From NCBI GenBank assembly GCA_914767885.1, contig CAJZBQ010000011.1, positions 1,488,001-1,552,000 of the forward strand: a DNA stretch of 64,000 nucleotides. The letters are read 5' to 3'. This document shows positions 23,101 to 31,553 of this stretch, piece after piece (within the stretch, counting starts at the first letter, position 1; the number at the start of each line of letters is the position of its first letter). Under the pieces are notes generated by a model. That model did no database searches and was not told the DNA's origin. It worked only from the letters and a program-made list of their open reading frames with translations. The position numbers and the translations under genes are program-made. The DNA comes from Blepharisma stoltei (lineage: Eukaryota; Ciliophora; Heterotrichea; Heterotrichida; Blepharismidae).

Positions 23101-24842
23101 GAATATCCTGAACAAAGAGCTTCGACTTCAACTGAGCCAGTTCCAGTATAAATTACATTGGAAAACGACAGACTGCCCAGATTAAGTGTTGCACTCCCGC
23201 CACTGCTTATTTGCCCATTTCCTGATTTTGCTTGTAAGTAACACTTGATGCTGGAAACAACCTTATTTCCGCTTGAATCTGTAACAGTTGCCGTCACTGA
23301 AAATCCTGATCCTTTATAAATAGTAGTCGGATAAGAGTTAAACGTTATAGATGACGGGGTTCCTGAAGATATTGTAAAAGAGCTGCTATAAGCGTCGCTC
23401 AGGCCTGAAGCGCTTGCCTTTAACACAAAAGTCCCAGCTCCGGTGACAGAACATGAGCTAAAAGTACTTACACCATTTGTAGCTGTCACTGAAACGCTTG
23501 ACATTGTACCATAGCCACTTCCAGGTATCAGACTCAACGTAATTGAGCTAGCAAAGGACGTATCCACAGTATTTTTACCTATAGGAGGGTTCAAAACCTG
23601 GACTATTACATCGCTGGAACAAGGGTCAGAAGCACTTGTAGGCTGAGCTGAAAAATAAAGCGTTTGAGAGGTGCCTGAAGTAATGTCAAAAGAGCTGCTG
23701 GACACAGAGCCGTAGCCTATTGCAGAAGCTATAAGTTTGTATCCGCTTTCGATCTATAAATAAAATGGTATTCAGTTCGAGAGGAATTAGCTTTGCTAAT
23801 TTTCTCTCATGAAATTTTATTTATGGTGTTTTGGTTTAATCTCGACAACTTCTGCAATAGCGGTTTAAATTTGGGATAACCAGAGGAATTGATCTTTAGT
23901 GCATCAAGAGGAAGGATTTTACCACTTATCACACCAGAGAGAGGATAACCCTTAGATGGAACACGTGCTTTTACTAACTCCCCCCCCCCCCTCCGTGAGC
24001 GAACAAAAAAATTTTGTTCGCTCACGGAGGGGGTTAATTTTTTTTTTTAAAAAAAATTTATATATAAATTTTATAAAAAAAATATTTTTTTCGAAATTTA
24101 AAAAAATCCTAATTTGCAAAAAATTTGGAAGCAAATATTAATTTAATTTGCAAAATTTATATTTTAAAACGCAATTTGTTTTAAATTTAAACAGAATTAG
24201 CTCTAGATTTCATTATACTAATTATCACTTATATATCAAAAAATTTTTTTTCCATTAAATTTTTTCTATTAAAAAAATTTTTGTTCACTCACGGAGGGTG
24301 GGTTTTTGGTCAAAAAATGGCGATTTTTCTAATGGTTTTGTTCGCTCACGGAGGGGGGGGGGGAGTAAGTCTTACGAGAGCGACAGCGCTAATGACTGGT
24401 GATGGCATTGCTTTGGAAAGCCTGCCCATTGGTGTGCCATTTAAGTGACGGAATGGCTCTTGACGTCACTAGTTGGGCTAAGTCTCTATCTTGTGGAATT
24501 TAGAGGCACTAAACACCTTAAAATACTTACGTTAATGCAATTTATCCGGTTCCGGTCTAAATTAGATTTTACTGTTGTAATGTAAAGATTACTAAAGGTA
24601 GCAGTGCTTGAGCTCGATGAAAAGGTCACTGCAAGATTTCCATATAAAATGACGCTGCTTGATGCAGTTGAAGGATCCAAGCTCAAATAGACCGAAGCTG
24701 TGTCACTTTGAGATTTTGTGACTGTGACAGAAAATGTGGTATACGCCGTTGTCTACTTATAAAATACTGATGACGGAGTGCTAAATGACAAAGAAAGAGC
24801 CAATCCTCCTGGAACTAATAAGATCCAAAGAAAAAGAAGCAT
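8123..24842 (-). CDS. giant Cys-rich GCC2/GCC3-repeat surface protein, about 4,290 aa
   Basis: Start ATG at 24842, stop at 8123. After removal of 12 IESs and two introns the blocks form one frame of about 4,291 codons. Order: signal peptide (MLLFLWILLVPGGLALS); Ser/Thr-rich beta-sandwich repeats (24.8-21.8 kb); then dozens of GCC2/GCC3 (ephrin-receptor-like) repeats with the motif CPxGYYC...G...C..GTY (21.8-12.3 kb); one membrane span near 11.6 kb (WGIIAGIIVALIILIILIIG); and an acidic, then Lys/Glu-rich coiled-coil tail (11.4-8.1 kb). The topology implies a large extracellular Cys-rich stalk anchored once, with a long cytoplasmic coiled coil. Such repeats are common in ciliate surface proteins; a structural or adhesion role is inferred. 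Junctions repeatedly fall inside conserved GYYC units and restore them. One in-frame TGA (near 21998) reads as Trp. Confidence 0.85.
8889..9202. other. insert of 314 bp between 11-bp direct repeats, in the giant gene tail
   Basis: CCATTCTTGGG occurs at 8878-8888 and 9192-9202. Removing the insert plus one repeat fuses SESDPRM to ANANLSDMEKDID in frame. The repeat itself contains no TA. A TA pair slightly outside it (TTTA on both sides) also gives an open frame, with about ten extra residues. Alternatively, 8123-8881 could be a separate gene starting MANANLS. Confidence 0.6.
9926..10002. other. IES, 77 bp, in the giant gene
   Basis: TA at 9926 and 10003. Removal joins FSDQ-YQDYGKLENASS (minus strand). 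Confidence 0.75.
10495..10548. other. IES, 54 bp, in the giant gene
   Basis: Direct repeat AAAAATAT-type at both edges (TA 10495 and 10549). Removal joins LLLYQ-YFSGLANCC. Confidence 0.75.
10608..10666. other. IES, 59 bp, in the giant gene
   Basis: TA at 10608 and 10667, with ATAG at both edges on the minus strand. Removal joins EVFLLI-EQRLLEIRTQLQ. Confidence 0.7.
11111..11160. other. probable IES, about 50 bp, in the giant gene
   Basis: TA at 11111 and 11161. Removal joins ...YYWKKWFYL to IDEEIPTTYNDAV and gives the whole gene a length divisible by three. A neighbouring TA three bases away works equally well. Confidence 0.5.
14675..15097 (+). mobile_element. RepB retroposon-like element, 423 bp, in the giant gene
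   Basis: Flanked by imperfect 17-18 bp repeats (TACCCTTCAGCACACA and TACCTTTCAGCGCACA). The 3' end holds the hairpin AAATTAGC...GCTAATTT and ends CGAATGCCATTTTATTTAT. Removal joins VCAE to YYCIGGAF within a GCC-type repeat. The element is about 70 percent alike by eye to the copy at 49827-50267. Confidence 0.85.
16140..16690 (+). repeat. three diverged tandem copies of an about 185-bp unit
   Basis: Each copy reads poly-A/T, TTTATC..., AATAAGATGCTATTTATACT, TTCTTTAAA, CAAGATATAACTAAATTTT, then TTTATATCAAAA. Copies start near 16140, 16321 and 16501. They lie inside the family-2 element. Confidence 0.75.
16953..17319 (-). mobile_element. family-1 MITE inside the composite IES
   Basis: Minus orientation; the ends are CTAACTCCCCCTCCGTGAAC and GTTCGCTCACGGAGGGGGGAGTAA, with the standard body containing TGATATATAAGTG and TTTGCTTTC. 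Confidence 0.85.
17727..18040. other. IES, 314 bp, in the giant gene
   Basis: TA at 17727 and 18041. Removal joins VGYYCL to GSSDQTACLAGTFNPST. The interior is unlike the MITEs and I see no named repeat. Confidence 0.85.
18361..18468. other. IES, 108 bp, in the giant gene
   Basis: AAATAT at both edges. Removal joins STAASSCI to SCDPGNYCP. Confidence 0.85.
22131..22318. other. IES, 188 bp, containing a long imperfect palindrome
   Basis: GTTAT direct repeat (minus strand) at both edges. Removal joins NFIVLSRY to NSAIFYPSDKTTTAV. Inside, AGCTCTGATGAGTCACGTAA is mirrored by TTACGTGACTCGTTAGAGCT, with further pairing inward. Confidence 0.85.
22888..22994. other. IES, 107 bp, in the giant gene
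   Basis: TA at 22888 and 22995. Removal joins YNQYYQI to TDKPLYDVIVSIS. Confidence 0.85.
23740..24542 (-). mobile_element. RepB element with a nested family-1 MITE, 803 bp, in the giant gene
   Basis: RepB in minus orientation: 3' end ATAAATAAAATGGTATTC at 23757, 5' end near the CACTAAACACCTTAAA segment at about 24507-24522. A full family-1 MITE (about 23975-24366) interrupts it at a TA. CGGATA flanks the whole. Removal, together with the adjacent 16-nt intron, gives YITTTGTG-YKLIASAIGYG. Confidence 0.85.
23975..24366 (-). mobile_element. family-1 MITE nested in RepB
   Basis: Runs from CTAACTCCCCCC to GGGGGAGTAA with the terminal CTCCGTGAGCGAAC motifs and the conserved body. Confidence 0.9.
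24557..24572 (-). other. 16-nt intron in the giant gene
   Basis: Minus strand GTAAAATCTAATTTAG. Its removal is required, with the IES next to it, to obtain LYITTTGTGYKL. Confidence 0.75.
24753..24767 (-). other. 15-nt intron in the giant gene
   Basis: Minus strand GTATTTTATAAGTAG just after the signal-peptide region. Removal joins STPSS to TTAYTTFSVTV. Confidence 0.85.
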
Positions 24843-25013
24843 ATTTATTATAAACATTTCGAATGTGATAAGATTAAAATAATCAGATTAATTAACATTG
24901 ATTTTAAATCAGAAATGATGAGAGGGAATATAAATTTTGAAAATAGAATTGGCTTGCTTCTGTTTCTGAAGATAAACGATATAGGGGCAATGATGAAATA
25001 TTTTTCTTGATAC

Positions 25014-25391
25014 TAACTCCCCCTCCGTGAGTGAACAAAACCATTAGAAAAATCACTATTTTTTGCCCAAAAACCCACTCTCCGTGAGTATACAAAAATT
25101 TTTTTAATAGAAAAATTTTTTATGGAAAAAAAAATTTGATATATAAGTGATAATTAGCATAATGAAATCTAGTGCTAATTCTGTTTAATTTTAAGCAAAT
25201 TGCATTTTAAAACATAAATTTTATAAATTAAATTAATATTTGCTTTCCAATTTTTGCGTATTAGGATTTTTTTAAATTTCGAAAAAAAATATTTTTTATA
25301 AAATTTATATATAAATTTTTTTAAAACAAAAAAATTAACCCCCCTCCGTGAGTGAACAAAATTTTTTTGTTCACTCACGGAGGGGGGGAGT
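25014..25391 (+). mobile_element. family-1 MITE, intergenic
   Basis: Full-length copy upstream of the giant gene. CTAACTCCCCCTCCGTGAGT opens it and a hairpin CTCCGTGAGTGAAC / GTTCACTCACGGAG closes it before GTAATA. Confidence 0.9.
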
Positions 25392-25710
25392 AATAAGATT
25401 TTTGTATGAAGATCTGAAATTGGAGAGGATTAGTGGCAAATAAGCAGAAGATTAGTTAAGCAGATTTAAAATTTTCAAGTACAAATTTGAAACTGTTGGA
25501 AATTTATAAAATGTTTTTATGAATTTTAATTAAATATTGAGATTTATAGAGTCAATTTTTGGGTAAAAAGAATTAGTCTGTTGAGTAATAAAATAATTGG
25601 GAGAATAATAGTGCAGGATTTTATTTAAATTGTAATAATTTATTGTCTTTTATATTATTTATTCGCAAATTTATAAGTTTTCCTCTTCAAATTTATAGTA
25701 AACAGTCCTT

Positions 25711-26102
25711 TACTCCCCCCCCCCCCCTCCGTGAGCGAACAAAACCATTAGAAAAATCGCCATTTTTTGACCAAAAAACCCACCCTCCGTGAGTGAAACA
25801 AAAATTTTTTTAATAGAAAAAATTTTAATGGAAAAAAATTTTGATATATAAGTGATAATTAGTATAATGAAATCTAGAGCTAATTCTGTTTAATTTTAAA
25901 CAAATTGCTTTTTAAAACATAAATTTTGCAAATTAAATTAATATTTGCTTCCCAATTTTTGCAAATTAGGATTTTTTTAAATTTCGAAAAAAATAATATT
26001 TTTTATAAAATTTATATATAAATTTTTTTTAAAAAAAAAAATTAACCCCCCTCCGTGAGCGAACAAAATTTTTTTGTTCGCTCACGGAGGGGGGGGGGAG
26101 TT
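25711..26102 (+). mobile_element. family-1 MITE, intergenic
   Basis: Same orientation as, and about 320 bp from, the preceding copy. Ends are TTACTCC and GGAGTTA. Confidence 0.9.
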
Positions 26103-26215
26103 AGTAATAATTTTAGTTGATATTGATTCAGAATATATGGATGATTTAAAATGATATCACTCGAAATTTTATGGTCTCCCGAACGAAATTCATCTCTTGC
26201 ATTTTATTATGAGGT

Positions 26216-26551
26216 TTGATTTCACCTGAAGAAATTATCTCAGCTATGCCAGGAAAGCAAAAGAGAGTGGTTTTTCCCTATCATTTTTCTGACCCTAGGG
26301 AATTGAATTTCTCGAAGGGTACCACTTACCCCAGGAGGAGACAGGGACCTTTACGGTGCCGTTGGGGACCCAAGCAAGTGCCTGAGTTCAAAGAAGAGTC
26401 GTTTAAGCCAAAATTTCTAAGACTGGTGTCCTCATTGGTGATCAAATCCGAGGTAGCCACACCTTTAGTGAGCCCTAAGGGAAAAAAGCGCAAAATCGCC
26501 CAGAGCGGTATTAAGGGAGCTGTGGTCGAGCAGCATGGTAGTGGACATTAA
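26216..26551 (+). CDS. doubtful ORF, 111 codons, GC-richer than its surroundings
   Basis: Open frame with Lys/Arg-rich composition and no recognised domain. Base composition (near half GC by eye) resembles the retroposon-like inserts rather than neighbouring genes. The end, AGTGGACATTAAATAT, is close to the GGCATTGGACATTTAAATAT end of the RepB copy near 33990. Shifted frames with TGA as Trp are also open upstream (about 26120-26290). I think it is more likely part of a repeat than a gene. Confidence 0.25.
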   Translation: MISPEEIISAMPGKQKRVVFPYHFSDPRELNFSKGTTYPRRRQGPLRCRWGPKQVPEFKEESFKPKFLRLVSSLVIKSEVATPLVSPKGKKRKIAQSGIKGAVVEQHGSGH

Positions 26552-26877
26552 ATATGTATAAATTAATTAAAATTAAGACTATATGATTGATACGAAGATA
26601 AAGGATATAATAAAACTTTAATAAAAAGGGTTTCTTATAAGAAGCTAGAAAATTAAGAGACTTATATAGCTATTTCAAGATAAATTAAATAGAATTATTT
26701 TTTAAATTAAAATTATTGTGATAATTGTTTATATAGCTTCATATTAGCTATTTAAAAGAAAAAAGTGATATTCCATAAGATAATTTTAAGCTGAAATATA
26801 TAATTTTATTCTATATAAGCTCCTTATATTTATATATTTAAAAATACAAAAATTAAAACTATGAATCCGAATAAAAT

Positions 26878-28232
26878 ATGGGAAATTGCTGCAATGGAGG
26901 AGTTGACAGTGCTCAACCAATCTCCAAAAACGAGCCAAAAATCACAGAAACCCTTCCTCGAGAAGAACAAATCATCATAGAAAACGAAAAAAAATTAGAA
27001 TTCAGCAAACTCAACAGCAAAGACATCATAAAATCCCTAAAATCCGAAGGATCTCAAAATTGTTTACTACTTCTTTAAGAATAAGCAAAATTTTTTATCA
27101 TATATCCCTCAATTTGCATATCTTTGATATGATTTAAAATTTATATTTTAGAATGCAAGCAGCTTAAAATTTAATGAAGCAGTTGCAGGCCTTTTTTTTA
27201 AAAAAATATATTTTATATAAAAAATGATTATATTAAAATTTTTTTGCTCGCTCTTATAGAGAAATTTAAGCATGCCTCAGCTAAAGCGAGCCTTTTTTGA
27301 TCTCCAACTATCAGAAACTGACTTATCCTCCCCTGATTCCGCCTTTTATAAAATCCTAGCCAAGCTAAAAAACGATAAAAAACTTTATGAAATACGTAAA
27401 CTTGTATTGCTTGCCTTACTAGTAGGTAAAGGAGCACCTCAAGATAAAGCAGTTTGGCTGTTTAAACAGTATGATTTAGACGCATCTGGGGTTATAGATG
27501 CAGAAGAAGTTGAAACTATGCTAAATGAGATGATAGATCTTGCTGTAAATATTTTGCCATTATCGGCAAGAGGGGATGAGGAAGGTTGTCTGACAAAAGA
27601 AGAGGAAGATACATATAGAGATTTAATAGGATAGGTAGATAAAAGAAATTAGATAACTCACCCCTTTAAATTGGAACAAAGAATCAGTAAAATTTGTATT
27701 TTTGTACTTTAGCCCCCTTTAAATTGGAACAAAATTTATTTTACAACAGTAGAATCTATGAAAGTACTAATTTTTATAGAATTAGTTTTTGATCTAATTT
27801 ATAAGACAAAATGTATATAGAATGCTATTTAAATAATCCTCACACTGAATATATTAATTTTTTTATTTAATTTTTCAATTAAAATTAAAATTATTGTATT
27901 CAATTTATATTTTGTTAAAAGATTTCAAAATTTTGATATAAATTAACCCTCTTTTAGATTGGAACAGGATTTTTGTTCCAATTTAAATGAGAGGGAGTAA
28001 TGTTTTGGAAAATTGAGGAAAAATGGTATATAAGAGTATGCTGCTGGCTGGACAACAAAGTATGGTTCAAGAAGTTATGAAGCTATTGCTGAATCAGAAT
28101 GAGATTGGAGAAACAGAATTTGTGGCGAAAATATGCGACCCAAGCCAGCAACTGAATAAGTTGCTTTGGAGCTATGGGGTTAGGCTGCTTTTGAAAAATT
28201 ATGGAAATCATAACAATATTGAATCTCATTAA
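26878..28232 (+). CDS. EF-hand protein with MGNCC N-terminus, paralogue 1
   Basis: Blocks 26878-27064, 27267-27613 and 28029-28232 join to 245 residues. The N-terminus MGNCC is a typical N-myristoylation plus palmitoylation signal, implying membrane attachment. Residues around 130-145 hold one good EF-hand loop (DLDASGVIDAEEV). Conserved blocks shared with the downstream paralogue are KKLEFSKLNSKDII, PQLKRAF, KKLYEIRK and GKG. Removing the two IESs makes the two proteins align without gaps at the junctions (EGSQNCLSMPQLK against EGMEGVLSRPQLK; EEEDTYKSMLLAGQQ against EEEDAYEDRLRARQQ). The exact function is unknown. Confidence 0.8.
27065..27266. other. IES, 202 bp, in EF-hand paralogue 1
   Basis: TTTA at both edges (TA 27065 and 27267). 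Not present in paralogue 2. Confidence 0.85.
27614..28028 (+). mobile_element. IES, 415 bp, carrying a family-2 MITE
   Basis: TA at 27614 and 28029. The MITE (about 27657-28000) shows all four motif copies: CCCCTTTAAATTGGAAC at its left end and again near 27715, then CCCTCTTTTAGATTGGAAC and the inverted GTTCCAATTTAAATGAGAGG at its right end, followed by GAGTAA. Confidence 0.85.
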
Positions 28233-29199
28233 ATCGCCTATGTTTTTACTAACTTTAGTCTAAATTAAAAGGGTTTAATTATAGCGTGTCAATGCTAGTG
28301 GATCGATACCTCGCCAAGACGATCAGGCTTTGGTTCACCAACAATTTGTGGAGAAACTAGCCTTTGAAATGGAAAATCTGAATTATCTGGTGATTTGTTT
28401 GTTAAGCCAACTTCATTTGTCTCGAAAGGGATAAGAAAGATAGCGATCCACTAGCGTGGGTGCCCTCTATTTATTTTTCAAATATTGTTGGGCTAAAGAT
28501 ATTTTATTTTCCCTTTAATTTATTTGTCAAGCAGAGGATAAGAAAACCTCTTTATATATATAAATTAAGTTTTCGCCATATCAATAGGCTATTTATACAA
28601 TTAAGCCTAGCATAATAGTTAGCTTATATAGCCCAGGCATAACATTAGATCGTCCTAGGCTCTTTTTTCTGAGCAACACCCCGAACTGGTTCTCCAACTC
28701 ATATTGACGAATCAGTTGACAAATGCTTTTTATTGGGCGTATTTGTGAACCTCCGAGTTGGTTTGCCAATATGAGCTGAATAGCGATTTCCACGAAAAAT
28801 CCATCCAAAGACGATCTTATATCGTCCCTAGGCTATATATTTTATTGAATAAATTTTTCATATACTAAAAACCTTGCACATAACTAGATCTTACTCCATT
28901 CGAAATTGACAAAAAAAGCCCAAAAGGGAAATTTTTTTACACTATTTTAAATTATTATTACGAAGACTCATTCAATAAGTCCATCAATTCAAATTCCAGA
29001 CTGTTTAAGTAGCATTTCCTCTATTAAATTGGTCAAAGCTGTTTAGATTTTTTTCATTGATAATTAAAAATTAAATTTGAAAGTGTTAAATTTCCTTATA
29101 TTAAAATTAATTACCCATTAAGCATCCTTCCAAAATCAGCTAAATAAAATATCATTTATATTTAATGGAATTTGAATAAGTAATAAGCAGTCAATAAAA
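28233..29199. other. intergenic region with possible decayed repeats
   Basis: Contains a partial family-2-like end (28237-28280, TTACTAACTTTAGTC... AAAAGGGTTTAATTA). A segment at 28285-28460 is flanked by the mirrored GCTAGTGGATCGATAC / GATAGCGATCCACTAGC. At 28660-28770 there is a partly mirrored AACTCATATTG / CAATATGAG pair. No gene seen. Confidence 0.5.
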
Positions 29200-30143
29200 A
29201 TGGGAGCGTGTTGCGAAGGAAGAGATGTTTCAAGCCAAGAAGCAAGGAATGAGGTTGTTCATATTGGAAACACTGGAAGAGGGGCAAGCTTCAATCTTAA
29301 GGTAGCTGACAAGTCAAAGGTTCCTGATGCCCCTCCACGAGAAGAAGAAGTCATTGCAAGCAGCGAGAAAAAGCTAGAATTTTCAAAATTGAACAGCAAA
29401 GATATCATCAATGCCTTTACTGCAGAAGGCATGGAAGGGGTATTAAGCAGGCCACAACTAAAGCGCGCCTTTCTTAGCCTTGGATTGCCTGAAAATGACC
29501 TAACGTCTCCAGATGCGCCTTTTTACCAAATTTTAGCAAAAATAAAAAATGAGAAAAAGCTGTATGATATTAGAAAAGTGGCTCTTTTAGGATTGCTATC
29601 CCTTTTAAAGGATTATTGGGAGTTCTCTTACTAGCTAATTCCTTATTTTAAACTAAAATAAGCTTAACATGTTCAGTAAATATATAATTTGTTCTTAAAA
29701 AGAATATAGGAAAAGGCTCAAACATAGATAAAGCACGCTTACTGTTTAAGCAATACGATTCAGGAAGCTTAGGAAGCCTAGATACAGGAAAAGTCGAATT
29801 AATGGTCAACGAAATCATTGATTTATCAGTCAATATTATCCCTGATATTGCTATAGGAGAAGGCGCTGGATATTTGACGAGAGAGGAAGAAGACGCATAT
29901 GAAGACCGCTTGCGTGCTCGACAGCAAAACACATTTAATGAGGTCAAAAGGATTCTTATTAGTGAAGGCCAATTGAGTGAGTCTGATTTTATAGTCAAAA
30001 TGTCTGATTCTAAGCTGCCACTTTATAAGTTGCTATCAAGTGTAGGGACAAGAGCACTTATCAGATCTCTATCTAATGCCTTAATCTTAATCTTAATTAT
30101 GCTCCTCCATTTATATTGAAAGAAAAATCCTATTCAAATTTAA
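29200..30143 (+). CDS. EF-hand protein with MGACC N-terminus, paralogue 2
   Basis: Tandem paralogue of the gene at 26878. Blocks 29200-29596 and 29707-30143 join to 277 residues. It keeps MGACC (myristoyl/palmitoyl signal), KKLEFSKLNSKDII, RPQLKRAF and KKLYDIRK, but the EF-hand loop is altered (DSGSLGSLDTGKV), so calcium binding there is doubtful. The last codons read through a TGA (Trp) to TAA at 30141-30143. An alternative end exists: if a decayed family-2 element (about 30100-30301) is an IES, the frame would continue IIEKSTLILKDYFHS. The single IES lies at a position that is uninterrupted in paralogue 1. Confidence 0.75.
29597..29706. other. IES, 110 bp, in EF-hand paralogue 2
   Basis: TA at 29597 and 29707. 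Removal joins RKVALLGLL to GKGSNIDKARLLFKQYD, one residue shorter than paralogue 1 at that point. Confidence 0.7.
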
Positions 30144-30303
30144 AGGGGGTTAATTTTTTTTAAAAACAAATTAATTCAATTAATAGAATTATTTAAATAA
30201 TATTCTACTTGAACTTTTTCTATTAAATTAGGTCAAAACTAATTTTTTACTATTAAAAAAATTGCTCTAACTTAAAGGTGCTCCAATTTAAAACGGCAGA
30301 GTT
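30100..30303 (+). mobile_element. decayed family-2 MITE
   Basis: Starts ATTATGCTCCTCCATTTATA, contains CAAATTTAAAGGGGGTTAAT and ends GCTCCAATTTAAAACGGCAG before AGTTA. Confidence 0.6.
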
Positions 30304-31060
30304 ATTGAAAAGTCTACTTTAATTTTGAAGGACTACTTCCACTCCTAATACTTCTTTGCCTGCTCGCCAGTTCATACAGAGCTCACAAAGGTTGCTCCTG
30401 CTGGGCGAGGGGCTTTCACTTGCTCCCCGGCATAGCTGGAAATTGGGTTTGATTTTAATTAGTTATTGAACTTGAATTTTAAAGTAGTCTTTAAAATTTC
30501 GCCTTTTCTGTCGTGGTTAATTAGGATACAACATCCAACTCGCTTTTGGATGAAATGTCAAACACATTTGACAAGCCAAAAATAATTAAAATTGACATAA
30601 CTTGGATTTGACATTCAGAAATCGGCTCTATTGAAAGCTATAAAGGCGGATTAAGTATAGTTGAATGAATTGTATCAGCGCATCCACAAGGTTGCCCACC
30701 ATTGACAATATTGACAATGATTGAATTTTCTAGCCAACTCTCGACAAAATTTTATTCTGAAGTCCAGGGCGTAACTCCTAGTTTCACGTTTGGGAGAAAT
30801 TCCAATTTGCCAGGAAATTAGCCAATTGCTCTCCTGGAAGATTTCTTTTCAATCTCGTCTCCATTCTCCTATGATGCAAGACCTTAATCTAGAGTAAAGC
30901 ATGCAGTCAACTAGCACTTCATTGTACTCCACCAAACCAAGTAAAGCCTCATCGGATAAACATTTCCGAACGTCATCCTCCCTTCCCCGAGATCTCTGCA
31001 CACATGTAGGATGTCAGCCACAGGAGTTAAAAGGCGGGTTCGCCATTTAATGTGCATCTA
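30304..31060. mobile_element. retroposon-like DNA, partly RepC-related
   Basis: GC-richer stretch. The segment near 30770, CCAGGGCGTAACTCCTAGTTTCAC, is close to the same segment in the RepC copies at 37894-38434 and 51512-52081. It also contains an inverted pair (AAGTCTACTTTAATTTTGAA near 30310, TTGAATTTTAAAGTAGTCTT near 30475). Boundaries and target repeats are unclear. Confidence 0.5.
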
Positions 31061-31102
31061 TCTAATACCAACTAAATATTTTTCAAATCATTTGAATTTA
31101 CT

Positions 31103-31436
31103 TACTCCTCCTCCGCGAGCGAACAAAAACCATTAGAAAAATCTCTATTTTTTGACCAAAAACCCACCCTCCGTGAGCGAGCAAAATTTTTTATGAAAAA
31201 AAATTGATATATAAATGATAATTAGTATAATGAAATCTCTAGCTAATTCTGTTTAATTTTGAACAAATTGCGCTTTAAAACATAAATTCTATAAATTAAT
31301 TAGTATTTGCTTTCCATTTTTTATGAATTAGGATTTTTTAAAATTTCCGATAAAATTTATATATAATTTTTTTAAAAAAATTAACTCCCCTCCGTTAGCG
31401 AACAAGATTTTTTTGTTCGCTTACAGAGGGGGGAGT
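31103..31436 (+). mobile_element. family-1 MITE, intergenic
   Basis: TTACTCCTCCTCCGCGAGCG opens the element and CGCTTACAGAGGGGGGAGTTA closes it; the body is slightly shortened. Confidence 0.85.
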
Positions 31437-31553
31437 TACTAATTAATCTGTAATTAATATATCGTCCATATTATGCTATGTGTATTATCCCTATTCACAA
31501 TAAATCCCATATTTTATAAGGAAAATACTATTTTTCAGTAATTTTTAAATTTA

